Assembly (NCBI GenBank): GCA_003963435.1
Contig: RXJC01000004.1
Coordinates: 156,195-220,194, forward strand
Origin: Bradyrhizobiaceae bacterium
GTDB lineage: Bacteria > Pseudomonadota > Alphaproteobacteria > Rhizobiales > Xanthobacteraceae
Reading direction: 5' to 3'
DNA: 64,000 nt
Shown: one piece after another, positions 53,964-61,651 of the stretch
Numbering within the stretch: position 1 is the first letter of the stretch
Layout: every line of letters begins with the position of its first letter
Position numbers and translations under genes: made by a program
The notes under the pieces: generated by a model
Database searches by the model: none
Told to the model about the DNA's origin: nothing
What the model saw: the letters and a program-made list of their open reading frames with translations, nothing else

Positions 53964-55049
53964 TTACTCTTCCCACTCAAACCACTGCTTGAGATGATTT
54001 AACTGCCTGTAGGTGAGATGTTCTCGCTTTTGCAATTGCCCCACCACGATGCCGGGAGCAATACCCTGTTCGCTCGCGAATTCTAGAACTGCCTCTTCCG
54101 AAAAGTCTGCGGAGCGAATGAATTGAGCAAGTTCGGCTGCAGGAATCAAAAATTCAGCCGCCCATTTATTGGCTTCGTCCTCTTCAACCGTATCGGTCGC
54201 GGTGTTCACTACGAAGACGGCCTTTCGGCTATGAAGAATGATATGGGCCGCTTCATGAAAAAATGTGAACCAGAAGTGGTCGTTCGACTTGTGCCGCATT
54301 GTCTGTTGGATCAACGCTTTTCGAGGCGAGAGCCAACGCGAGATGCCACTTAGCGGCATTTTTCCAATTGGTCGCGCCAATACGAAAGCTACGCCCGCGC
54401 GCGCGCAAATGCTTTCAATCTGCGGCAAGATCTCGTCAACACGCTCTGTTGTAAGCGCTCTGAGCTTAGAAAGTGACTTCAGGAACGTGCCGCGATCGTA
54501 GTCTTTGCACGCGATCGATTCTGCCTGGATTTCTCCGAGGCGGAGCCATGCGTACAAGGACTTGTTGTCAGTCTGAAAGGTGGGCGAATGACGAAATGCG
54601 ATAGAATAGGACGCGAATGACGCTTCGCACGCATTGATCCCAGCGACACCGAAGAACTTCAGCAGCTTCCGCACAGCATCCGCATTGTCCTTTGGTTGGT
54701 CTATCATCCCTCTTTCTTGCAATTCGCGAAGAGGAAACTCACGAGCCCAAGCAGAGCTGTCGGACAGCTTTTGATCTTCGAACTGTCTTGCTAGATGAAG
54801 CCGATACCCAGACTCTAAATTGAGCCAAACCGTCGCATTTACGTTCGTCACCTTCTCGAATTGCAAAGCGGTCTCTGGCTCAACCGGAGCCTTACCTGAG
54901 AGTATTTCCACGATCAATTTAGCCGAGCGCCCACACCGGCGAGCCAACTCTCTCGCCGAGATTCCCATCGCTTCGAGACTTTCCTCTAAGAACACGCCCG
55001 GACGTATTGCGTAGTCTGGCTCAAATACATGCTGCTCGTGTGCCATCAT
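53964..55049 (-). CDS. XRE HTH plus ImmA/IrrE-type metallopeptidase protein
   Basis: A 361-residue fusion. The N-terminal HTH (about residues 10-75) is of the HigA type: IRPGVFLEESLEAMGISARE and CGRSAKLIVEILSGKAPVEP. The C-terminal ImmA/IrrE domain (about 230-330) has the zinc motif FFHEAAHIIL and the downstream Glu in EEDEANKWAAEFLIP. Such proteins are antitoxins or proteolytic derepressors. It is directly downstream of a HigB-like gene with a small overlap-like spacing, so the pair forms a toxin-antitoxin module. The module is divergent from the ubiquitin-like operon at 55564 and shares its upstream region. Confidence 0.85.
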   Translation of the reverse strand: MMAHEQHVFEPDYAIRPGVFLEESLEAMGISARELARRCGRSAKLIVEILSGKAPVEPETALQFEKVTNVNATVWLNLESGYRLHLARQFEDQKLSDSSAWAREFPLRELQERGMIDQPKDNADAVRKLLKFFGVAGINACEASFASYSIAFRHSPTFQTDNKSLYAWLRLGEIQAESIACKDYDRGTFLKSLSKLRALTTERVDEILPQIESICARAGVAFVLARPIGKMPLSGISRWLSPRKALIQQTMRHKSNDHFWFTFFHEAAHIILHSRKAVFVVNTATDTVEEDEANKWAAEFLIPAAELAQFIRSADFSEEAVLEFASEQGIAPGIVVGQLQKREHLTYRQLNHLKQWFEWEE

Positions 55050-55074
55050 TATCTCCCGTCTGCTGTCCTCGACA

Positions 55075-55371
55075 TCATTCGACGCCAAGGATCTTCACGG
55101 CCCTGATCGTGGATTGCTGGGAAAGCCGTCCACCTTCCGCTGCAAAGCGGAGGACTTTAGGTGGCAGCAAATCCAGCGTGTATTCGCCGCGCGAAAGCTT
55201 GTTCAAGCGGTAGGGCTGGCAAGTCGGGACCATTGCCAGGTTCGTTGCGGCCCTAAGCAGCAGCAGCCGCATCTTTATTTTTTCAGAAAGCTTGGGCCCG
55301 AAGCGCCGATCGAGCAACTCGGCGGTGCAGAAAAGTCGCTGCTCGGCAGCGCTTCCGAACAATATCAGCAA
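55075..55371 (-). CDS. HigB/RelE-superfamily toxin
   Basis: A protein of about 99 residues that resembles HigB-type toxins: LFGSAAEQRLFCTAELLDRR, then FGPKLSEKIKMRLLLLRAAT (the usual LGPKLAEKLRxRLADLRAA stretch), QPYRLNKLSRGEYTLDL, and IRAVKILGVE at the end. The start is probably TTG around 55371; an in-frame ATG at 55407 would add a non-family extension. It ends 25 bases before the XRE-ImmA gene. Confidence 0.72.
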   Translation of the reverse strand: MLILFGSAAEQRLFCTAELLDRRFGPKLSEKIKMRLLLLRAATNLAMVPTCQPYRLNKLSRGEYTLDLLPPKVLRFAAEGGRLSQQSTIRAVKILGVE

Positions 55372-55407
55372 GATAGGCCCAATGATTCGTTTAGCAATAG
55401 GAAACAC

Positions 55408-55563
55408 TTTTTAGAGGAATGCGCAATTGGAGGTAAATGGCGCCCCCAACTATTTGAATTCAAAAGTGTTACGCATTAGGAAACATAAAAGTTGACATTT
55501 ATTGCCGATCTGACATGTTCCCGTGCGCCGGCACCGAGGGTGCCTGAAAAGGAGACCAGGCCG
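55408..55563. promoter_or_regulatory. Divergent promoter region of the TA module and the ubiquitin-like operon
   Basis: A 156-base AT-richer region between the divergent HigB-like gene and the first ubiquitin-like gene. A TTGACA -35 candidate lies at 55492-55497 on the plus strand with a weak -10 (about 55514-55519). GAAAAGGAGACCAGG forms a good ribosome binding site for the 55564 ATG. The XRE protein of the adjacent module could control both directions; this is inference. Confidence 0.5.
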
Positions 55564-56085
55564 ATGAGCCACGGTGCCAAAATCGATATTTCGGTCGAAT
55601 ACCCGACGACCGGCGACAAGCTGGAGGACCATTCGGCTAGCCGCGATGAAGCCGTTGGGGCTCTTAAAAGCAGGGTCCTGGCAGCCTTCAGTCTCGTCGA
55701 AGGGGTCGACGAGAAGGGGCAACTGCTGACCTACATCCTCTTCCACGGGCATGTCCCCTTGTTGGACTCCCACGCGACGATCGGCTCGGTTGCCGGTAGC
55801 GCCCATGAAATCTCGCTGAAGCTTGAGCGGGAGCGCCATTTCTTCTTCTATCTCAAGCACAAGATCGTGTCGGCGACGGCGACCGCGACCGGGACGCAGA
55901 TCAAGGCCATGATCAGGGCCGTTGAACCTTCCTTCGATGTAACGCACACGTTGATCGAGGAGGGCCAGGGTGGCCACGAGGATCGCGAGATCACCGACAG
56001 CCAGACCGTTTCTCTAGAAGTTGACGCGGGTCATCCCGCAAAGCACTTTTTCTCCAAGCCGCCGACAAATTTTGGAGCAGCTTGA
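55564..56085 (+). CDS. Tandem ubiquitin-like (multiubiquitin) protein
   Basis: A 173-residue protein with two beta-grasp units. Unit 1 covers about residues 5-90 (KIDISVEYPTTGDKLEDH through HEISLKLERE). Unit 2 covers about 91-171 and ends HFFSKPPTNFG at residues 161-171, followed by only two more residues, AA. It matches the prokaryotic multiubiquitin pattern and is the modifier of the operon. Unit 2 aligns with the single-unit protein encoded at 58322, which shares the KPPT-x-FG tail. The TGATG overlap with the E2-like gene shows translational coupling. A good RBS supports the start. Confidence 0.85.
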   Translation: MSHGAKIDISVEYPTTGDKLEDHSASRDEAVGALKSRVLAAFSLVEGVDEKGQLLTYILFHGHVPLLDSHATIGSVAGSAHEISLKLERERHFFFYLKHKIVSATATATGTQIKAMIRAVEPSFDVTHTLIEEGQGGHEDREITDSQTVSLEVDAGHPAKHFFSKPPTNFGAA

Positions 56086-56480
56086 TGCTTTCGCAAGTCA
56101 CTCAGCAGCAGTTTCAGCGCGTTCAGGAGCGATATCCTGCGGCGGCCCTTCGGGAGCTACCCTCCGGCGCGGCTCTGGTGAGCATTCCAAACGTGCCGCT
56201 CCCTGCCGGCTGGTCGGCGGTACGCACTTCGGTCCATTTTTTGGTGCCGATCGGTTATCCGGGGCCCTCGCCTGACTGTTTTTGGGCTGACCGGGACCTG
56301 CTCCTTGCCTCCGGCGGAGTACCGCAGGCAAGCAATGTGACGGAGATTCCCGAAGCTTCCATTGTAGGACGCTGGTTTTCTTGGCATGTCGTCGAAGCTC
56401 AAAACAACTGGAACCCCAACCGCGACGACTTGATGACTTACGTGTCCATCGTGTTAGACCGATTGAGGCGTCCCCAGTGA
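56085..56480 (+). CDS. E2-like protein, prokaryotic E2 family E
   Basis: A 131-residue protein of the prokaryotic E2 family E. The family core is VPIGYPGPSPDCFWADRDLL (about residues 54-73), then GGVPQASNVTE, GRWFSWHV (about 96-103) and the W-x-P-x-x-D-D-L-x-T-Y end (NNWNPNRDDLMTYV). Its only Cys is Cys65 in the early core. There is none in the WFSWH region where conjugation chemistry is expected in this family, so the acceptor may be Ser99 or another residue. It overlaps both neighbours. It transfers the ubiquitin-like protein from the E1 to a target; that role is inferred from the family. Confidence 0.85.
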   Translation: MLSQVTQQQFQRVQERYPAAALRELPSGAALVSIPNVPLPAGWSAVRTSVHFLVPIGYPGPSPDCFWADRDLLLASGGVPQASNVTEIPEASIVGRWFSWHVVEAQNNWNPNRDDLMTYVSIVLDRLRRPQ

Positions 56481-57772
56481 TTCAACTAGTCTTCGCCGAA
56501 GGTGAATTCGAGCGCTTACGCCACGAGGTGTGGCACTCAGAACTCGAATCAGCGGCGATCCTGCTTTGCGAACCAAAGTGCCATAACGGGGATTGGCATC
56601 TTGCCGTTCGCGAAATCCACGTGGTGCCGGATGATGGGTACGAGATTCGGACGGCTGTTGCGGTCCGACTGAAGCCTTCATTCGGTCTTCCAATGGAGAA
56701 GAAGGCGAGTGTAAAAGGCTGGTCGCTGGTATATTGCCATACGCATCCACATCAAAATTCGGCTGCCGCCTTCTCACCAGTGGACGATCGCGCCGAAGTT
56801 GGAATGGCCGAGTATGCAAGGCGACGCAGTCCCGGGGCACCTCATTGCGCGCTACTGTTCGCCAGTAAATCGCACGCGGCCCGTGTTTTGGGTTCGCAGG
56901 AGACTGTGACTGTGGTTCAGAACGGCGATATCGAGACGGAATACGACCGCCAAATCCGAGCTTTTGGATCAGAGGGCCAGGCCACGCTTGGTCGACTTAA
57001 TGTTGCGATCGTGGGCCTTGGTGGCACCGGCTCGGTCGTTAACCAGCAGCTTGCCCATCTTGGCGTCAATAGCATTTTGCTGATCGACCCCGATAGAATC
57101 GAGCGAACGAATCTAAACCGGACCGTCGGGGCAACTCCCGCTGACATCGGCCTCCCTAAGGTGGCCGTGGCTGAGCGCCTTATCAAGGCGTTGCGGCCAA
57201 ATGCGCAGGTACGAAGCCTAGTTGCCGACGTCGTCGATGAAGCAACTGCGAAAGCTCTGACATCCGTCGACTTCATTTTCTGCTGCACTGACTCTCACGC
57301 GAGCCGTCACTTGATCAATCAAGTGAGCTATCAATACAACATTCCTGCGATCGACATGGGAGTGGCTATTGACGCGAGCGGCCCCGCCGTGCGCTTTGCC
57401 GGGCACGTAAAGGCGCTGGCAGTAAACGAGCCTTGCCTGTGGTGCCTGAATCAACTCGATTCCAAGCTTATCCGCGAGGAAATGATGACGCCAGAGCAGC
57501 GTCAGGCCGATCCGTACTTCCTCGGTCGGGCCGGAGTTGTGCAGCCGGCGGTTATAAGCATCAACTCCACCGTCGCATCTGCCGCCGTCACCATGTTCCT
57601 CGCGATGACGACTGGTTTAGACGCACCTGCGCGCTATCTCGTCTATGACGGCAACCGGCAGCGCCTCTCTTCCGTGATCGCCCAAAAAGAACCAAATTGC
57701 CTGTTTTGCGGTCCCAATTCTCCCGCGGCGGCTGGTGATCGTCAGCCCCTCCCAGTGAGGCGCAATGTCTAG
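56477..57772 (+). CDS. JAB protease/E1-like (ThiF) fusion protein
   Basis: A 431-residue fusion with a GTG start that overlaps the E2 stop. The N-terminal JAB domain (about residues 1-140) has a complete JAMM set: Glu24, His88 and His90 in CHTHPH, Ser100 and Asp103. The C-terminal E1/ThiF domain (about 155-431) has the adenylation motif GLGGTG (180-185), Asp206, Arg210, Arg215 and Lys228. Two Cys pairs, CLWC (320-323) and CLFC (408-411), probably bind zinc. E1 activates and JAB removes or trims the modifier. The two opposed activities in one chain tie their levels together. Confidence 0.9.
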   Translation: MIQLVFAEGEFERLRHEVWHSELESAAILLCEPKCHNGDWHLAVREIHVVPDDGYEIRTAVAVRLKPSFGLPMEKKASVKGWSLVYCHTHPHQNSAAAFSPVDDRAEVGMAEYARRRSPGAPHCALLFASKSHAARVLGSQETVTVVQNGDIETEYDRQIRAFGSEGQATLGRLNVAIVGLGGTGSVVNQQLAHLGVNSILLIDPDRIERTNLNRTVGATPADIGLPKVAVAERLIKALRPNAQVRSLVADVVDEATAKALTSVDFIFCCTDSHASRHLINQVSYQYNIPAIDMGVAIDASGPAVRFAGHVKALAVNEPCLWCLNQLDSKLIREEMMTPEQRQADPYFLGRAGVVQPAVISINSTVASAAVTMFLAMTTGLDAPARYLVYDGNRQRLSSVIAQKEPNCLFCGPNSPAAAGDRQPLPVRRNV

Positions 57773-58319
57773 AACCAAAACGCTAACATTGCGCGGACGC
57801 GTCGAGCGACATTCCGATGCAGTAGACGTCATCCCGAACCCAGGTGATGCGGCGCTTGTCTTTCGCGGCACCATGAGATCGATGGCCCTGAGGTGCCCCG
57901 ATGGATGCGGCGAAGTCATCAGCGTAAACCTTGACCCTCGGTCTGGTCCAGCTTGGAAACTCTTCGAGCGTGATCGCGCAGTCACGCTATATCCATCAGT
58001 CTGGCGCGAAAATGGCTGCAGAGCACACTTCATTCTCTGGAAGAACGATCTCATCTGGTGCGACGGCTATGATTCACCGCGCTGGCGAGACGAAGACCTC
58101 AAGCGGCGGGTCCGGGGCATCCTTCCTCCGAACGGCACAGCTCACAAGCACTTTGAAGAGCTCGCTGCGCAAATCGAGGCCATTCCGTGGGAGGTTCTTT
58201 GGGCTTGCAATTCGCTCGTCGCGGACCGCGTAGCAGTGTCATCGGCTAAGGGGTCTCAGTTTGGTTTGGCAGCTGCCGGACCGGCAAAGAGCTCGACTAC
58301 GGTCGACAGGAGAGCCTAG
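57765..58319 (+). CDS. DUF6527-family protein
   Basis: A 184-residue DUF6527 protein, a family that is found in bacterial ubiquitin-like operons and has been proposed to act as a processing protease for the modifier. The family core is seen: ALRCPDGCGEVISVNL (about 41-56), LYPSVWRENGCRAHFILWKN (about 75-94) and LIWCDG. The stretch that I remember as S-H-F/Y in relatives is A-H-F (residues 87-89) here. The gene overlaps the E1 gene by 8 bases. Confidence 0.8.
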   Translation: MSRTKTLTLRGRVERHSDAVDVIPNPGDAALVFRGTMRSMALRCPDGCGEVISVNLDPRSGPAWKLFERDRAVTLYPSVWRENGCRAHFILWKNDLIWCDGYDSPRWRDEDLKRRVRGILPPNGTAHKHFEELAAQIEAIPWEVLWACNSLVADRVAVSSAKGSQFGLAAAGPAKSSTTVDRRA

Positions 58320-58321
58320 AG

Positions 58322-58579
58322 ATGGGCGACGACGGTAAGTATTTCGTGCTGCTGAACGGCAGGAGGTTTGAGGCACCTTCGTCGATGATAACCGGCATTC
58401 AGTTGCGTCTCCTCGGTGAGATACCGGCTACACATGTGCTTATCGCTGAAGGGCTCGACAACGAGCCAGACCAGGTCGTGACCGACACAGACATTCTTGA
58501 TCTATCGGGACAGGTTCGGCACGTCTTTGCGAAGCCTCCAACGGCGTTCGGTAGCTTGCTCAATGAACTTCGGCCGTAG
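58322..58579 (+). CDS. Single ubiquitin-like protein
   Basis: An 85-residue protein with one beta-grasp unit. It aligns with unit 2 of the protein at 55564: KYFVLLNGRRFEAPSSMITG, HVLIAEGLDNEPDQVVTD and VRHVFAKPPTAFG at residues 66-77. After FG it has the extension SLLNELRP, which unit 2 of the first protein lacks. So the mature C terminus may need trimming. The start is 2 bases after the DUF6527 stop, and its end overlaps the kinase-like gene by 17 bases. Confidence 0.82.
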   Translation: MGDDGKYFVLLNGRRFEAPSSMITGIQLRLLGEIPATHVLIAEGLDNEPDQVVTDTDILDLSGQVRHVFAKPPTAFGSLLNELRP

Positions 58580-60074
58580 AAACAAGCTACTGTGGTTAGG
58601 AAGCCTCGGAGAGAACACTTGCGCCTCCGAATGTGCTAGCCGCGCCCTCCAACTAGAAATGCTGGAAGTTCCGGCCCTGACCGCGCTCCACCGGGTGCAA
58701 GCAAAGGGCCTCATAGTCGCCTTTAGCAATGGATGCGCAACACCTTGGCTCAACGATACGCTGCGAGATTTGCTGCACGAAGCCGCCTGCCACGGAATTC
58801 GGAGTTTCATCGTCTGCTCGATCTATGATTCCACCGCGGTCGCGAATGCTCTTAAATTTTGGGGCCTCAACGACAGTCGCGTGGTCGACATCGAATTGCA
58901 AGAGCGACAAGCGTCTCTCATAGAGCGGGTCGCGCGCCTGAAAGACGAACCAGCGGCGAGTGACTCGCTTGTCATCTCTGGCGATGAAGCTTTGACGGAC
59001 GAAGAACGCATCCTCCTTCGTCGATCATTTTCTGATTGCTCGACCGTCAAATTGGTCCAGCAATCCACCGGCACGGCGAAGGTCTATTGTGCTTTCGCAA
59101 ACCTTTTGAACTCTCGTGCGGGCCCAATACCACTTCCCTTCTTCGTAAAGTTTGACAAAGCCAAGAAAATCATTCGCGAGCTCGATAACTACCGTGAGTG
59201 CACAACACTTCATGTGCCATTCAATCAGCGACCGAACCTCGACGAGGCCCGTTGCCTTCTTGGATCTGCTAGAGGAGTTATTGCGGGCAACTTTATCGAG
59301 CAATCGGAAGCACTTCAGGAGGTCGTTGACCGCGGGGCTGGCCGAACGCCGCTTCATTCGTTGTTCGAAGGGGCCTTGCGCGGTTGGCGTCGGCAGGCGT
59401 TTTACGGATCTGAGTATGTGGCCGAAACGAACATCCTGCACAGGATGGGTCCCGCGCGACCGTCGCGGTATCCCATTTACCGGAGGAAAATGCTTCACAA
59501 GCGCCGCGCCCACCATGGACCGGACTGTGCAAGCTTCAAAGAGCTGGAGCGTCTCTTAAATAGCTTGCCCCCGATCCGATATCGGTTCGGAATGACCCAT
59601 GGCGATTTGCACGGTCAGAATGTGCGAGTAGCCGGCAGCGACGCGATCTTACTCGATTTTGCTTCTGTCGACCAGGGTCCACTTACCGTTGACCCCGCAA
59701 CACTAGACGTCTCCCTAATGCTGGACACTCGTCTTATCTCGGGCGAAGAATGGCGACGTGTTGCCAGCGAAACCTACACAGTAGACGCGCTCACGGCACC
59801 TTCAGTGCCGCCTCGTCCCGAAAATCCATGCGCCAATCTCCTCGACGCCTTGCAGTACGTCCGCCAAATGGCTTTTGGCGTCCAACTCACACCGTACGAA
59901 TACCCGTGCATGATTGCGCTCCAGCTTCTCCGCAAATCATCGTACAGGGGATCAGACGATGAGCAGGATGAACGGCGTGTGTTCGCATATTGGTTAGCTG
60001 ACCGGCTAATCACGGATGTCGCTCGCCGGATACAGGTGTCTATTGATCGAGACGCTACGTTACTTAAGGCGTAA
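58563..60074 (+). CDS. Phosphotransferase/kinase-fold protein at the end of the Ubl operon
   Basis: A 503-residue protein. An N-terminal Rossmann-like part (about 1-150, LIVAFSNGCATPWLND; FIVCSIYDSTA) precedes a kinase-fold domain with FFVKFDKAKK (Lys196 at the ATP site), GMTHGDLHGQN (about 344-353 with catalytic Asp348) and LLDFASVDQGP (Asp365). This is the aminoglycoside phosphotransferase-like/ternary-complex-associated (TCAD9-like) pattern. It is coupled to the second ubiquitin-like gene by overlap. Phosphorylation or AMP transfer to the modifier, the E2 or the target is possible but not known. Confidence 0.75.
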   Translation: MNFGRRNKLLWLGSLGENTCASECASRALQLEMLEVPALTALHRVQAKGLIVAFSNGCATPWLNDTLRDLLHEAACHGIRSFIVCSIYDSTAVANALKFWGLNDSRVVDIELQERQASLIERVARLKDEPAASDSLVISGDEALTDEERILLRRSFSDCSTVKLVQQSTGTAKVYCAFANLLNSRAGPIPLPFFVKFDKAKKIIRELDNYRECTTLHVPFNQRPNLDEARCLLGSARGVIAGNFIEQSEALQEVVDRGAGRTPLHSLFEGALRGWRRQAFYGSEYVAETNILHRMGPARPSRYPIYRRKMLHKRRAHHGPDCASFKELERLLNSLPPIRYRFGMTHGDLHGQNVRVAGSDAILLDFASVDQGPLTVDPATLDVSLMLDTRLISGEEWRRVASETYTVDALTAPSVPPRPENPCANLLDALQYVRQMAFGVQLTPYEYPCMIALQLLRKSSYRGSDDEQDERRVFAYWLADRLITDVARRIQVSIDRDATLLKA

Positions 60075-60406
60075 GCTTACTGACCGTTACGACCAGCTAC
60101 GTCCGAGCCGCCACGGCCGTGGCTTTCAGTCATAACCTCCCTCAGCGATGCTCGCAGCGAGCGGGTGCGCAGGAGCATCCCCCGCGAACTCGAAATCCAG
60201 ACACATGCTGGTCGATCTGAACGACATGAGCGGACAGTAATGCGTCCCGGCTAGGAGCAACGTGGATACCGATGACCAAGGAGCCACGACCAGAGATCCG
60301 CTCTCTCCGCGGCCGAGCATTCGCCGCGAAGCTACAACGCAGGGTATTGCTTTTCTTTCAACGCAACGCATACTGTGTCGATACATTTGATGATGTTGGG
60401 GGGGCG
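60075..60406. other. Intergenic region
   Basis: About 330 bases after the operon. No gene or convincing terminator seen. Confidence 0.4.
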
Positions 60407-60643
60407 ATGCGCATTCTGCTTTCAATTTTTTTAGTGGCCTGGTCCACAAGTAGCGCTCTTGCCTGGCGATGCACGGATCCTGATCGTCCGAAGTGTCCGG
60501 ACGGCGTTTGCGTTCATGATCCAAAACTGAAGAGTGACTATTGCGCCAAGGGATTCACAAACAGTGACACGATGCTGGGGCCGTCCGTCACCGTAACGTC
60601 TCCGGGGGCTGCCGCGTCGATGAGGCGCCTGAAAACAAAATAG
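60407..60643 (+). CDS. Small secreted Cys-containing protein
   Basis: A 78-residue protein with a signal peptide (MRILLSIFLVAWSTSSALAW, cut probably after ALA), then RCTDPDRPKCPDGVCVHDPK with several Cys, YCAKGFTN and a Ser/Ala-rich end. Length and Cys pattern suggest a small periplasmic or secreted protein. The family is not known. The ATG at 60407 gives the signal peptide; a longer frame upstream is non-typical. Confidence 0.6.
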   Translation: MRILLSIFLVAWSTSSALAWRCTDPDRPKCPDGVCVHDPKLKSDYCAKGFTNSDTMLGPSVTVTSPGAAASMRRLKTK

Positions 60644-60696
60644 GCTCCGCCGACTTCGCAGAGCGATTGGGGATATTGACGTTTTTGGGGGCAAAC

Positions 60697-61629
60697 ATGA
60701 GGACGCGAAGCTCTCTAGCTGCGTTCATGGCAATTGGCTTGAGCGGATGCGGGCTTTCCTATTCGCGGTTGCCGGAAGTTTGGGATCAGACCAAGGATCC
60801 CAATGCTACAGTTAATTTGGAAATTCAAGTAAAGAACGCCATTCGTTGCGAGTTGAAAAAAGGAACAGTCGACGCTCGCTCGTTGCAACCCACCGTGCGA
60901 TACGTAGGCAACAAGGTCGTCTCAACGCCCGAAGACTCCTATATGCCCGACTCCTGGGGTGTTCTAATTCAATTGACGCTGCAAGCTGACGAAAAGAGCT
61001 CGCTTACGCCCGGCGCAAGTTACAAGACGCCCCTTACAAACTCACAGACGTTCTCGGTCGGCTTGGGTGGACAGCTCTCATCCGAAAACATTCACTACCA
61101 CAAATACAACTTCTACTACTCGGCCCAAGAGCTAGCCGAGCCGATGATCGGCAGCTCTTGCGCTCCAGACTTCGATCTTGGCCCCAAGACTACCAGTTCG
61201 CCTCTGGTCGACGCGTCAAACCTCGGTATACGCGAATGGCTAACAGCAGCAGTCCAAGTCATCGACTTTCATCGATCGTCTCGTGCCGCACGCAATGGTG
61301 AAGGACCGCCTCTAGGGGTAGCCGGCACGCAGTCGGATTCTTCTCAATACGACAACAAGTTCATCGTGATCACAGATGCGAGCGTCGCGGCTACCTGGAG
61401 CCTGATCCGGGTGTCTACACCTTCGAGCCCCTTGTTCGACACGTCGCGCACGCGTACGCACGAACTTCTCATGACACTCGCACCCGGCGCATCGTCATTT
61501 CAGGCAGCAAAGGACAAGAGTGGCAAAACGGTCTTTGTGCGCGTCAATCGGCCATCGCAGGCCGCCGTCGACGCCCACAATGCAGCTCTGATCGGGAGTG
61601 CCGTTTCAAATGCGTTGCAGGGGCGCTAG
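60697..61629 (+). CDS. Predicted lipoprotein
   Basis: A 310-residue protein with a lipobox: MRTRSSLAAFMAIGLSGCGL, where Cys18 is the probable lipidated residue. The mature part is Ser/Thr- and Ala-rich with LRQ-type strands, for example FSVGLGGQLSSENIHYHKYN. No catalytic motif is seen. It follows the small secreted gene by 53 bases. Proteins of this kind occur in Bradyrhizobium accessory regions; the function is not known. Confidence 0.75.
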   Translation: MRTRSSLAAFMAIGLSGCGLSYSRLPEVWDQTKDPNATVNLEIQVKNAIRCELKKGTVDARSLQPTVRYVGNKVVSTPEDSYMPDSWGVLIQLTLQADEKSSLTPGASYKTPLTNSQTFSVGLGGQLSSENIHYHKYNFYYSAQELAEPMIGSSCAPDFDLGPKTTSSPLVDASNLGIREWLTAAVQVIDFHRSSRAARNGEGPPLGVAGTQSDSSQYDNKFIVITDASVAATWSLIRVSTPSSPLFDTSRTRTHELLMTLAPGASSFQAAKDKSGKTVFVRVNRPSQAAVDAHNAALIGSAVSNALQGR

Positions 61630-61651
61630 CGCTTGCTCCTGCCGGCCTTCT

